Assembly: GCA_003184365.1 (NCBI GenBank)
Contig: NKYR01000011.1
Location: 62,001 to 126,000, forward strand
Direction of reading: 5' to 3'
Length of the DNA: 64,000 nucleotides
Source of the DNA: Evernia prunastri
Taxonomy: Eukaryota; Ascomycota; Lecanoromycetes; Lecanorales; Parmeliaceae
The notes beneath the pieces were generated by a model. That model saw only the letters and a list, made by a program, of their open reading frames with translations, ran no database searches and was not told the origin of the DNA. The position numbers were made by a program, and so were the translations under genes. This document shows positions 23,120 to 34,766 of this stretch, piece by piece. Position 1 is the first letter of the stretch. Every line of letters starts with the position of its first letter.

Positions 23120-23847
23120 ATCTTAATTTTTTTATTACTATATAATTATATATATAATCTAAAGATATATTAATATATAATAAAATGTATTTAGTAATTT
23201 ATTAAAATAGATTAAATTTATTACGAATCTAAATATAGATAATAGTTAAATATATAATGAGTGTGAAATAATATAATAATAATAGTCTCTAGAAGACGAA
23301 GATAAGCGCTCTATATGTAGATCGCGTATAGAGCTAATAGAACTATTAGACTATAGAGCTGAAAAGATATATCTACATTTATATAATATCGAAAGTTCGC
23401 AATAGAATTTCTATTTTAAGAAACTTTAAAACGTCGATAAAATCTTAAGTACTATAGTAAAGAACGCTTAAATTCTAGTTTCTAGCTAAGATTAAAAAAA
23501 AATTATATATTAAAATCTTTATTTTTAATACTCTATAACGTTTATAATATAAATAGTTAATATAGTTAAAGTTATATAAATTCTTCAGATTTTTCTTTCT
23601 TTTTTTAATATATTTTTAACTAATTTTCGAAGTCGTTATTTTTATCTTAAGTTTTAACTATATATATAATTAAAATTTAAAATTGTTGAAACAGGAACGA
23701 TTTGACTGTCAATAGCATTGATACTAGGTAACGTACAGAAGTAAGTATGTGGGCCAACATGGAGGCATTAGGTAGGTGGCCTCTGCCAAGCCTCGGTTGG
23801 CCAACCAATCAGCGTCCGGGCCTCTGTTCTACCACATATTTCAATAA
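23120..23847 (+). repeat. Direct repeat block C, copy 1
   Basis: These 728 bases of AT-rich sequence end in a GC-normal patch (GTTGAAACAGGAACGATT onward). They recur at 24228-24955 with almost no change (for example CCACATATT against CCGCATATT). Copy 2 begins right after the N at 24227. Confidence 0.9.
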
Positions 23848-24226
23848 GTTCAACTAATTAGCGCTCTTCAAGAGTAAGAAATCTCTATCGAATTATATTA
23901 AATATTAGTTTATATCGATATATCAAATAAGGAATAAGCTGATATAGAGACGAAGAAGATTATCGACTGAAGATTTATATTGATATATAGTAAAGTAGTG
24001 TCATGGTGCAGCCTCGTCTCGTGCTGATCTCGTCTAGTCTCGTTTAACCTTTACATCATCCGCGCATATCGGGTATATGGGAAATGAAGATGTGGGTTAA
24101 AGCACCGTGCGCCAGCTTCTATTTAGATAGCAGCTGGCCCTGCCCCAGCTTGATTCCTTGTCTTTCGTCTTGGCCTTTCACCTACGTATAATATAGCCTA
24201 GTAATAATACACATTCTTCGCCAATA

Positions 24227-24227
24227 N
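24227..24227. other. Assembly join (N)
   Basis: A single N where sequence jumps back to a copy of 23120 onward. Confidence 0.95.
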
Positions 24228-24955
24228 ATCTTAATTTTTTTATTACTATATAATTATATATATAATCTAAAGATATATTAATATATAATAAAATGTATTT
24301 AGTAATTTATTAAAATAGATTAAATTTATTACGAATCTAAATATAGATAATAGTTAAATATATAATGAGTGTGAAATAATATAATAATAATAGTCTCTAG
24401 AAGACGAAGATAAGCGCTCTATATGTAGATCGCGTATAGAGCTAATAGAACTATTAGACTATAGAGCTGAAAAGATATATCTACATTTATATAATATCGA
24501 AAGTTCGCAATAGAATTTCTATTTTAAGAAACTTTAAAACGTCGATAAAATCTTAAGTACTATAGTAAAGAACGCTTAAATTCTAGTTTCTAGCTAAGAT
24601 TAAAAAAAAATTATATATTAAAATCTTTATTTTTAATACTCTATAACGTTTATAATATAAATAGTTAATATAGTTAAAGTTATATAAATTCTTCAGATTT
24701 TTCTTTCTTTTTTTAATATATTTTTAACTAATTTTCGAAGTCGTTATTTTTATCTTAAGTTTTAACTATATATATAATTAAAATTTAAAATTGTTGAAAC
24801 AGGAACGATTTGACTGTCAATAGCATTGATACTAGGTAACGTACAGAAGTAAGTATGTGGGCCAACATGGAGGCATTAGGTAGGTGGCCTCTGCCAAGCC
24901 TCGGTTGGCCAACCAATCAGCGTCCGGGCCTCTGTTCTACCGCATATTTCAATAA
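24228..24955 (+). repeat. Direct repeat block C, copy 2
   Basis: The second copy of 23120-23847. After it the sequence departs (AAATTAAGATATAAT) from that of copy 1, so it may be a second genomic copy of the element instead of a pure overlap. Confidence 0.85.
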
Positions 24956-25504
24956 AAATTAAGATATAATAAAAAAGAATCTTAAAATAAACTAACGAGC
25001 AGCTGTGGTTAAAATAGCGTCAGCGATGAGAAGTGCGTACTTCTAAACGCCGAAACTATAAATTGAGGTGAAGGCCTGCTCAATATATTCAGTGATCAGA
25101 ACGATTTTCTTTCTAAACTGTGAATTTGACATAGATGTGAATAGACACACACCACATTTCCTTACATGTACACCCCTCTTCTTAGCTAGGCAGATATAGA
25201 CTAGTAACACGAGTATTTCGCGCGTAACTCGTTTTCTGTAAGGGCCATGAGGTCTCTAGACATGAGGCGGCCTGTCAGAAGTCCAGGAATCCAACATACA
25301 TCTAGGCCAGATCCGGGAGACTATCCCTCTGGTGCAGCTGTGCGGCTATAGCAGTCGCATAGTAAGTTTGCTTGGCATGGGGGTGCACTCTCCCCTGCTA
25401 AATATGCTGCCTCTGAGGATTCCCACTTGGGTTCCTCAGGATTCAGTCTATCTAGTAACCAATGTACGAGTTGCTCAGTCACGCATGCCTAGACCCCGTT
25501 ACAT

Positions 25505-25841
25505 TTTCGCACACCTATCACCTTGTGCGATAATAAGTCACATTCAACCCCGGAATTACTCGGATAGCGCACCCCCCGGGGTAGGGGGTGACTTACCACC
25601 GCACAAGGTGATAAGATTACACTCTGCCCAGAGACTACTCGAATAGCGCACTTCAAGGACACGATCCGGGATCGAATTTGACGCACTATCGATGTTTATT
25701 GATAATACTGAAAACACTCTTCGAAGGCTCTCTTCGAAAGAAGAGTATTCTATCCCGAGGGGTGCGCTATTCGAATAGTTCTAGGCTGATAATTCACATC
25801 GCACCCCGAATCATGTCCTCGGGATGTGCTATTCGAATAGA
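25505..25841. repeat. Cluster of palindromic TATTCGAATAGCGCAC repeats
   Basis: A unit close to TTCGAATAGCGCACCCC occurs four times. Two copies face right (about 25559 as TCGGATAGCGCACCCC and 25629 as TCGAATAGCGCAC) and two face left (25764 as GTGCGCTATTCGAATAG and 25827 as TGTGCTATTCGAATAG). The outer sequence CCTATCACCTTGTGCG at about 25506 pairs with CGCACAAGGTGATAAG at about 25597. Nested inverted repeats of this type suggest decayed MITE-like elements; no coding capacity is seen. Confidence 0.65.
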
Positions 25842-25857
25842 TTAATGGAATAGTCTA

Positions 25858-26092
25858 CTCAAGCCGGTTTTTAATATCCGGACAGCCGAAGATTTTCCGA
25901 CTTCATGTATACTCTGATGACTCCAGTATCTTTCAATTTTCGAAAAAGTATTCGCTATGAGATTTATAACACTGGCTATAAACTATATTATTTCAGCTGA
26001 AAGTTTTATTGTAGCTGTTGTTGGTGGGGAGATATTCTGAGTTGAACATATTTAGGTCTATTTAGTGTCCGGATATTAAAAACCGGCTTGAG
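25858..26092. mobile_element. Tc1/mariner-type MITE, 235 bp
   Basis: Perfect 27-bp terminal inverted repeats, 25858-25884 (starting CTCAAGCCGGTTTTTAATAT) and 26066-26092 (ending ATTAAAAACCGGCTTGAG), are flanked on both sides by TA (25856-25857 and 26093-26094). A TA duplication with CTCAAGCCGG-type ends is the pattern of the Tc1/mariner group. The 180-bp interior has no open frame, so the element is non-autonomous. The perfect repeats suggest recent activity. Confidence 0.9.
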
Positions 26093-26705
26093 TATCTTGA
26101 TGCGGTGAATCTTCTTTAAAACGTAGGCAAAACAAAGAGGAGTGTATATGTATAGAAGTGTGGTGTACATCTATGGAAATGTGGTGTGTGCCTATCGCTA
26201 CCCTTTGACGTCTGCACACACCGAGGGGGAAATGTATTCAAATTCGAGAAGTGGTTCATATTCGACGTGCCAAACATCTCAAGTGATTTGAGTGTGAATA
26301 AAGACGTGTTTTTTACGGTAGAACAGCCGGGGGACGAGTCAACCTCGCCGGGAATTATAAGCAATCTTCATTATACGCCGCTCATCGCCACCAACGGTTG
26401 ACCTGTTTCACATATGTATGTCAGAGTAAGCCAGCCTTGTCAGCCATAATCTTCGTGCCGAGCATGCGAACGCGATCTTCTCCAGGGGACAAACTCGTCA
26501 CCTTGGGTCGTCGCGAATAGGTAGGTAGGAGTTTGAAAAATCAAATTGTTTCGCCTTTAGATGATCACAGGCTACGAAAGCCCTGTGAATATGTTGTATC
26601 TATCTACAAAACCGAATAACTCGTGCGCGCGGCTAGACGCCACTAGCACTATCCGAGAAACGGAGATATACCATCTATGCGTGAGTTATTTCGTATGAAA
26701 CGCTG
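26093..26705. other. Intergenic region, no gene seen
   Basis: This is sequence of ordinary composition between the MITE and the 3' end of the 2EXR gene. Short frames on both strands show no family feature. Confidence 0.45.
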
Positions 26706-27944
26706 CTAAGGCAAGCTTGAAAGTCCAAGTTCAGGCCAGTGTTCTGTCATATCTCTGAACATTTCGCCCCTTGGCCGTCTCTCCTCGTCCACCAAGAGCC
26801 CATCTTCCCCAATACGGCCAAGCGCTTCAAGAGGGAAAAGCCAGAAACCAAAAGCAGGTCTCACAGCACTCTCTAAGTCCTCGTTTCTGCATCTCTCATC
26901 GTAGGCGCCGACCGGCCATTTCGCCTCCACGTCTTTAGGAAGAAAGCCGTCACCTGGCGCCTGTCCGTTCCATTGATCTTCCTGCTTCTGCAACCACGCC
27001 CTTGCGCTCACTTGATCAAAAATGTTGCTTCCTCCTACTATTCTCGGATCAAAGGCTAGAAAGAACCGATACATCACTTTCTGCGGAGAGATTTGCCATT
27101 TCTTCAGCAATCGTAGCCAATACTCCAGTGCGTCCCGCGAGCTACCGAGACCGGACGTGTGTGCCAGATCCTTCGATATGGATCGAGGATCATGTGGCAA
27201 ACGCTCAAATGTCGCATTTGTACTCACGATGGGAAGGGCGCGATTGAACATGGCTCCTGCTGTTCCAAATCCACTCAGAGGACCAACGATCTGGCGCCCG
27301 ACTAAAGGAGTCGAGACGAACCAGACTTCACGGAGCTGCGTGAGGGTCTCTACAAAAGCCGATCTGGTGTCGGACTCGACTTCTGAAGGCTTTACTCCGA
27401 TGATATCGTTGCCTTTCAGACCATTGCCGTCAATTGCTAGATTAAGAAGTCCGACATGGCGAGGGTCATGTAGGATCTTGAGGCGGTGAATGAACGCGAC
27501 CAAAGTATCTTTTGCAGGCCATTCTGCGGTGATGTAGAGAATGTCCCATTCTGGATTGAAGTGAAGGGTCCCATGAGTCTCTGGTCCCTCTTTACTTGTT
27601 CCACCTGTAAATTTACACGGTAGATGGACCCGATAGAGCTTCAACACTTCCTCCCTTGACTCCCTGTCAACGCGGAGAAACTTGCTGAGTAGCTGGATGC
27701 CGTCAACCGCCGTAAAATAGAGCTCGCCGTTCCCTACCGAGTCGGGATGTTCGCCTGCTTCGGAAGCTGACCTTCCCCTCTGGTTGTTGATGTGTACATG
27801 AACGATGCGTTGACGTCGTAGTGCGTACCGCCATATCTTGGTGCGCAGCTCCTTTGGCAGTGTGGCAAAGAGAGGGAAGGTTGCTGGTTCGTCGTGCGTG
27901 AATGGACGAGCGTTGATTGGTTGCAGATGGGGCTGAGGAGTCAT
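26706..27944 (-). CDS. 2EXR domain-containing protein
   Basis: An intronless frame of 412 residues. The 2EXR signature lies at residues 23-42 (FPLFATLPKELRTKIWRYAL), followed by the second block FLRVDRESREEVLKLYRVHL and by FNPEWDILYIT near residue 130. These three blocks in order are characteristic of this large fungal family, whose molecular role is unknown. The C-terminal third (WPVGAYDERCRNEDLE, PAFGFWLFPLEALG) is also typical. Start and stop give a complete protein. Confidence 0.85.
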   Translation of the reverse strand: MTPQPHLQPINARPFTHDEPATFPLFATLPKELRTKIWRYALRRQRIVHVHINNQRGRSASEAGEHPDSVGNGELYFTAVDGIQLLSKFLRVDRESREEVLKLYRVHLPCKFTGGTSKEGPETHGTLHFNPEWDILYITAEWPAKDTLVAFIHRLKILHDPRHVGLLNLAIDGNGLKGNDIIGVKPSEVESDTRSAFVETLTQLREVWFVSTPLVGRQIVGPLSGFGTAGAMFNRALPIVSTNATFERLPHDPRSISKDLAHTSGLGSSRDALEYWLRLLKKWQISPQKVMYRFFLAFDPRIVGGSNIFDQVSARAWLQKQEDQWNGQAPGDGFLPKDVEAKWPVGAYDERCRNEDLESAVRPAFGFWLFPLEALGRIGEDGLLVDEERRPRGEMFRDMTEHWPELGLSSLP

Positions 27945-28811
27945 TGCGAAGCTGCGTCGACGACGCTGTTGAGAAGCAATCCTTCAGATAAGATCTCTAC
28001 TTATACGCTTCGTGCTGACCGTGTTTTAGTTCCATTTCATAAGGGTTCACCAAGATTTCGAAGATTGATGGCTGACCTGGCTGACCTTGCCTTGGCCGAA
28101 AATAGGGAAGACCTGAATCTTACGAACGGTTTTCAAATGGGTTTGTACCCCAACGGTATAGACATGATTTTGATTAGTGAAAATGGTATTTAAACTATCT
28201 AAAAGTGTCACGGTCTATCTCAGCCCATCCCAGCCAAGCCCTCCCAACCTCAACGCACCAACGAGCAGGCTGCGTGATGGAATGGAAACGCACGACTACG
28301 TAAACATCATCTGCCTCCATCTATTCCCCATCACCATCCCCTTATCCGCCAATCCAAGCACCTCATCTCCATCCCCATCCCCTCATCCGCCAATCCCACA
28401 AGACGACGCGCGAGGATATAAACACACCGTAACCAGACCGCCGAACCCTCTGCCATAGGTAGGTAAGGTAGACTAAGACTACATTAACCGCTACGCTATA
28501 CTATGCCATGCTGTATATACATATGTATCATAAATATTATACTATAATTATTATATATGCGGTACAATGCAATGCAATGCGATGCAATATGTTGTACAAT
28601 ACAATACAACACAATGCCCAAAATCCCCTCACCCAAAATGCGTTTGAAAAAACGCACCACCCGCTCCCCAAATACCGACACACCAAACATCTCCCTTTTC
28701 AAAACGCAGAGCTTTTCCTCACACAGTACAACCAGCGAAATCGATCGCAGGCAGACTTTTTCAAAAAAAAAAAAAAAAANNCCCCCCCCCCCCCCTTCCT
28801 CCGGCCCAGGA
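27945..28811. other. Intergenic region with assembly join
   Basis: It holds an AATGC/AATAC-rich simple repeat at about 28563-28620. A run of A (28763-28779), NN (28780-28781) and a run of C (28782-28795) follow. The homopolymers at the join probably broke the assembly. No gene is seen. It contains the 3' flank of the NLR gene, whose stop codon lies 30 bases beyond the NN. Confidence 0.6.
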
Positions 28812-31800
28812 TCAACCAAAATGCAACCCCAACCCCACCACCTCATCCACATCCGGCGCGCTCAAACCCCTCGGTCTGGCCCCCCTCACGATGCCCTCCT
28901 CCGTCGGCATGCGGCTGTCCTCCGGATAGGGCGCGCTCCCCCTCCTGCCCTGCGCCTGCTGCTGCTGCTGCGCCAGGGATCCATCCTTCCGCCCCGTCGG
29001 CCCCCACCTCTCGTCGCCGTTCCCGTCCCTCCGCACGGCCCCCATCCTCTCCCTCAACCTTCGCTCGTGCTCCCACGTCCGTCGTCTCGCCTCCTCGAGG
29101 CTGATGGGCCGGTGTTCGCCGAACTGGACGCTGCCCGCGCCGTCGAAGCGGACGATGCCGCCGGGGGCGTCCGGGACGGCGACGCCGGGCCCGGACGGGG
29201 AGCGGGACATGGAGGGGACGTCGCGGGCGGGGTCCGGGGCCGAGTGGGACGGGGACGGATAGGCCCAGCCGCCGGCGTGGGAGAGCTCGTGGGGCGGGAT
29301 GCGGGGGGAGGAGTGCGCCGAGTAGATGGGGCGGGCGGGGTCGATCTTGGGGGACTTGCGGAAGGAACGGCCGTCGGCGTGTCTTTCGCGGAGGGGGTCG
29401 GCGGGCGTGGTGTGTGGCGAGAACTCCGATGGGTAGCGGGCCGGATCTGTTTCCGCGGTGGAGCCGTGAGATAGGTCGGAGTGATTGCGCGACATGGGTT
29501 GCGAGTAGTAGCCCTTTGGTATTGCGGGCATCACTGGTGGCGGGTAGGGACCATTGCGCCCTACTTGATGATAAGGTTGATGAGGGCTGGTTCGACTTTG
29601 CGGCTGCGATAAATGATGAGATCCTGGGGGTGGGAAAAACGGTGACGGTGGCTGCTCGCGGAGATCGGGAGGGAGAGGACGCTTAGTTGTGATAGTGATA
29701 CTTTCTTCGATCGGAAGAGGTTCGCGGTTTGGTCCCGTTGGAGGTGGTGTATAGTAAGGCGGTGTACCCTCGATAGGCCGCCCTTGTGGGATCTGTGTGA
29801 GACTGGAGTTGGACCCTGGATAAGGCGTGGTGTACTGTAAACCGGCCGGTGGATACCCATTTGCGTAGGTGGGATATGCTTCATTTGTGCGGATATTCTC
29901 CTCCCCCTTGCCCGCTGATGACCCTCGATATGGCACAAACTCCGACCCCAAAGGCGATGGCGATGACTGAGCACCACCTCGCCTGCTCCTCAGGCTTTCA
30001 CGAGATCTACCACGCTCCATGATCATAGGTGCAGCGGGCCGACCAGCAGTACCGGAATTGGTTGCATTGCTTCCCTGTTGCGGTGGCTGACCTGCCCTTC
30101 CTGCTGCAACACCCGCCCAGGTTGGTTTAGTCACAGTCGTTGCTGGGAGACCTACTGGCCCACGTTGGAAGAAAGATGCTATGCCATTTCGCGAAGGTGG
30201 AGGACTGCGAGACTGCACCTTTTTCAGAGACCTGAATGCTGGAGATGTTTTCCTGGCCTGCCTGTCGTCTGCGTCCGATTGTGCAACAGATCCAGTCACA
30301 CTCTTCCTGTCTATCTGTGGTCTCGCCTGAGTAGGCCTAAAATTTCCCAGATCACGACGCGCACGGCGCTTTCCCGGCTTTCTGGTCGGTGGTACGACTT
30401 GCCAACCTTCATCGTGATTCTCAGTTGTTGATGGTGCAGGAGAATAGGGCGAGGGCCGGGCGGTATCACCAGAAAGATTATGTTCCATAGGGCGCGATGT
30501 ACGTTGACCTTCTTGCTCACTTTCATACCCAATGTCATCTAGACTTGGCAGTCGCGGGCTCAAGCCGACTATCCTGGGACGAGCTCTGGCCAAAGCAGCA
30601 TCAAAATGCCCCGGCGAGTCTGTGGTTTTGCCCTTTGGGAACCCAAACAAAGTCTCGTTATCCAGTGGCGGGGGAGTAGGTCGATGATCAGGCGTGATAG
30701 GACCTGGGCCAGAATCGGAGCTGCTACTTGTCCTATCGAAGATGGAGATCTGGAAGATGCCATTCTTCAAGCTTTCCTGGGACGAGCTAGGCTCGTGTTG
30801 CTGGATTTCATCATCGATCATGCTCAATACTGGCTGCAAGGCTTCTCTAATGCTCCCAAGATCTTGGTTCTTGCTCTCGTAATGCACAGAGTGGTCCCAG
30901 AGCCTCTGACCGTGTACCTTGTAGTATCGATAATCAGAAACGCGAGCAGTATCCGGCTTCAGTTTGATCTTGATGTCTGCTTGGTGGTAAGAGAAAGAGA
31001 ACAATCTAACAGCGTACCCCAGCCATTCTGGGAGCAAGCCTCTGGTGTTCAGCGAGTCGCAGCAAAAGTTCTGGACCACGCTGTGGATTTTAAGCATATC
31101 AATTGGCTCTGGGTCGATCAGGCTGTTCCGGCTTGATGACATGGACTCCATGTCGTCTGGCTCGTTCCTTTCGATAAGTGCGTAGCGCATCAACTCTCCA
31201 AATGTAGTGTTAATATCCGGTCTTCCCCCAGTCTCGGTTGCCCTGACCTCAACATTGGTGCGCAAGATCCTTGAGCCAAGATGCACCATCTCTACAGGAA
31301 TTTCGTGTCCAAACCAGCATAATATATGTATTAGATTCCATGCTTCCATATGACCCAGACGCTGGAGATCATCCAGAATTTTGTTGTAGGTGCCCTCGAT
31401 GGTGGGATCAGCGCTGTACGACAATTTGTACTTTGTGAGAGGCTCGTGAGTGTCGGCCAGGCGGTGACTGATAGCGTCGATGGCCAAGGGCAGACCGCCG
31501 ATGTTTCGAACCAACTCAACTGCCTTCCTTTCCTCAGCCTCGGTGGGCCTTTTGATGTGCAATTCCTTGAAAAGCAACTTCTTAGCCTCATCCACCTTCA
31601 AAGGTCCGACCTTGATAGGAAAAGGCCGCAGTAGTCGTTGCTTAGACTCCAGATTCCTAGCCCTTGATATATAGATAATGCTCGAATTGCGACTGTCCGG
31701 AACGAAGCTCGCGACATCTGTAGCGTCTTCATCTTTTTCGACGGTGACACCATCGAAGACCATAAGCCACTCCTGTCGTCCTTCAAACCAGGCTTTGACC

Positions 31801-33596
31801 ATCGAGACAAAGTCATTGCTATTAACGCCGTCACACAATTCTGGCTTGTCTCGACAGACGACTTTTTGCTTCAGGTTCCAAAAGGCGTGGTATCTTTCCT
31901 CCTTCGACTTGGCTGTGATCCAGAACACTCCGCCACCAAACTTTTTCCTGTTCTTGTTGACATATTGTCGAGCCAGATGGGACTTGCCGCTTCCAGGTTG
32001 TCCGTGTAGGAGTACACATGCCGTTCCATCGCGTCGTCTTTTATCGAAGAGCCGTCGGTCCAATTCTTTATATTCCTTCTCCATACCCACGAAGAATGTA
32101 TTTGGGCGGAACCCGGGGGGTACGATAAAGTAAGGCTCTGTTGGCTTAGAAAGCGAGGCGGGTGTATTGGTAGCACTGTCTTTGGATTCAACCTGGGGAG
32201 AATCATGCGAGTCTTTTGGTGGAAGTATTTGTGAGGTATCTACAAGAACGCCAAATCAGCCCCTTGAATGATGATTTACGGCAAAGAAACGCCAAATGCA
32301 AGCCAAGATACAATCTGGTTCTGCACATAAGCTGCCAGCTGAAATCTCTGACAAGAATGCATGTTAAGCCAATTCCATTTCTTTGTCTGCAGGTTCCTCA
32401 ACCTCGTACATCTCAAATTCTTGCATAGGAGATCGGTTCTCTGCGCCAGGTAACGCCAATTGTTTCTTACCAGGTGTGGACGAATTCGTGCTGGATGAGT
32501 CTGTTTGGGGGGTTGCTTTCAGACTACCTGTACAGATTAGCTGGCTGTAGGTGTGCTGGAAGCAATAATGAATCAGTACCTGGGATCAATTCTTCAATCA
32601 CAGCTTGCTTCTGCGCAAGCCGTGCCTTTCTCTCTTCATCCCAACGTCCACTGATGATCGCTGGGGCCTGGCCCGCGTACCGTTGTATCCCTTCGGCCAC
32701 CAGATCGAAGCCTGGAGCGCCGTCGCTTTCGAACTTGCACATATGGGAGTGATCAGCTTGGATGCTGGCACGTTCGACATCCTGGACAGTTGGAGATGCT
32801 GACTCCTCATCAACAATATATTTCAGAGTCCCTTTTAGGTTGGTAGGCTTCCCCTCGTGGAAGAAATAGACGTGGAATCTATTCATCAGCTGTATGAATT
32901 GACGATCGATGTTTTGTAACGTCTCATTGTTTTTCTTCAAGGCGTCCACTAACTGGGGCTGGGTATCGACAAGCTTGCTCGGCAGAGCGACGCTACAGAT
33001 CCACTCCAGGCGGGAGCCCCATTCTGCAACGTCCGAGCCTTTATGGGGGGTGCCGAGAAACAGTATTCCGAAGGTAGACACGTAGATGGACCGAAGATGT
33101 TCGGTGTGGACCCCACGAATCTCGGACGAATAGATCAGGGCACGCTTGACGACAAGTCCCCCAAGAGAATGGGCGACAAAGATGATTGGACGTTCTGAAG
33201 CTTTTCGGATCCGCCTGTTGGCTACCAGCTCCGCAACAAGATGCTCTGCATGATTGTGAATCTTGTCCGTGGATACCCCGTCTGTGAAGGATGTGACGTC
33301 CGCATCGTATCCATACACCAATATCCGTGCTCTCTCGTCATTGAGTATAGGTGGTAGCAGCTGTGCAGGCCAGAAGATCTTTGATCTTTCGCTCGTCCAC
33401 GTATGGTCTGGTTTGCCGTTGAGGCCGTGGACAAAGACGACGTCGACCAGTCCCCCGCCGATGGGAGCATAAACTTGTGTGAGGCCGTAACGACTGACCT
33501 GTGGAGCAGCAGAAGCTGCCTAGAGAAAGTCAGTACGGGTGGAGAAGGCTCGCATACTTGGCAGGCGGGAAAGCGGAAACTTACCATCATGGCCAT
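28812..33596 (-). CDS. Fungal NLR-like protein: alpha/beta hydrolase (SesB-like) + NB-ARC + disordered tail
   Basis: Four exons (33596-33585, 33519-32580, 32527-32471, 32239-28812) agree in phase and give 1,478 residues. The N-terminal domain (about 30-290) is a lipase-like alpha/beta hydrolase: VDVVFVHGLNG, nucleophile elbow FVAHSLGGLVVKRAL with Ser at about 122, LFLGTPHKGSD, and the likely catalytic His in ADHSHMCKF. Such SesB-type domains are known effectors of fungal NLRs. NB-ARC follows from about 385: FFVGMEKEY, P-loop GQPGSGKS (Lys at about 422), Walker-B-like WLMVFDGV, and a GGLPLAI-type motif. No TPR, WD40 or ankyrin repeats follow. The last about 640 residues are Pro/Ser/Arg/Gly-rich and look disordered. 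The likely role is self/non-self or immune-like signalling in the cytosol, inferred from family. The first exon codes only MAMM. Confidence 0.85.
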
Positions 33597-34766
33597 GCAA
33601 ACGGTAACGCTGAAGAGCTCCCCGAGAAGACAATTTATTTTCGCGACGCGTATATAACCGTGGAGGATGGGAAGGATTAGAAGAGAAGGGAATAGACTAG
33701 ATCAGTTGAACGCAGAGGTGGCAAAGCGCACGGAGGTGGCTGCCTAGCAGGTACTTCAGGTACTTCAGGCCTCTGTCGTCGCCCTCGTGCCTGCAGAGGA
33801 TGACGGACCGGTGCGCTTAATATAAGAGTCATTGACCTGAAAGCGGTCGAAATACTGGTGTCTGCGACTGGGTCCCGAGACTATTTGCGGAGCCTCGAGC
33901 CTCTAGGTCACATTGAGGGCTCAGCTGATGGGCTGACCGCCCCCAAAAAGTGTCAAGGCGAAGGCGGAGTCGGATCCTCCCCCTACCTAATACTAGGGTC
34001 AGTCTTAGGGTGCTTACTGCTCAGCCGCCCGGGGGCGGTCCCGAGCTATCCCTACCTATGGCTCTTTGTGGGGCAATGAGTCATCACTGTTGTATATGAT
34101 TGACAGCTTGCTTATTCGTCTACATTGATTGATCTACCTATGGCTGAAACATATGTGCTCGTGCATAAGCTGCAGAGGAGAAAGAAAGAAACGCGTTGGG
34201 TCTCGTGTTCTGCCTGCTGCTGACATGTGACCTACTGGGAGCGCACCTACCTTCCAAGCAGGAACAAAGAAATGCATGACGTCTCAGGCTTGATCTTCTT
34301 GCCACTTCGGAGACCCAGGCAAACGCTGAGGTCCAAAAGCTAGGATGATGGTCACAATTTAGTAAATTGAATAAAGCGCGGGAAAGTTAGCGCCTAACAA
34401 AACAACTCTCCGGACCCAGGGTATATGTAGAGTGACTGCGCCAAAGCCTTCCGTTCCAAGAGACATCCATTGAGTCACCTCCGTCCATGCCCTACTCGCC
34501 CTTCTCCAAGGATAGCAAGCCAGACTCCCGCAGTCCTGTGGCTGTCGATCCTTTGAAGCCGCCTTTGACAGTTTACACCGTTTCAAACCCATATCGCCCA
34601 TGCCAGTCCCGCCAACCACCGTGCCATATCCGTTGAGGGGTATCGCAAAGATCAATCCGTAAGAATGAAATGTGTCCAACAGCTCCGAGTCGCTCCTAAA
34701 ACAAAACCAAATGCCGTAACACGTTTCGAAAGTTGGACAAGTAAATCTGCCACAAAGAACTGTGTC
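33597..34766. other. Intergenic region, no gene seen
   Basis: This is the 5' side of the NLR gene. It holds the repeated CAGGTACTTCAGGTACTTCAGG near 33750 and a GC-rich stretch (CCGCCCGGGGGCGG) near 34025. A minus-strand frame at 34359-34679 has no family feature. Confidence 0.45.

Larger units (their letters stand above)
19840..25000. repeat. AT-rich island of mutated retroelement remnants (RIP-like)
   Basis: About 5 kb of very AT-rich sequence dominated by TA, TTTA and ATAT steps, with no meaningful open frame on either strand. Islands of ordinary base composition lie inside it, at about 21540-22190, 22618-22801, 23690-23870 and 24000-24226. This composition is what repeat-induced point mutation leaves in ascomycete transposons. 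The LTR-like pieces are listed separately. Three N positions fall within the island, so its true length and order are uncertain. Confidence 0.8.

Noticed and set aside
28508..29474. Plus-strand frames running through the poly-A/NN/poly-C join
   Set aside because: They cross undefined bases and are antisense to the end of the NLR gene.
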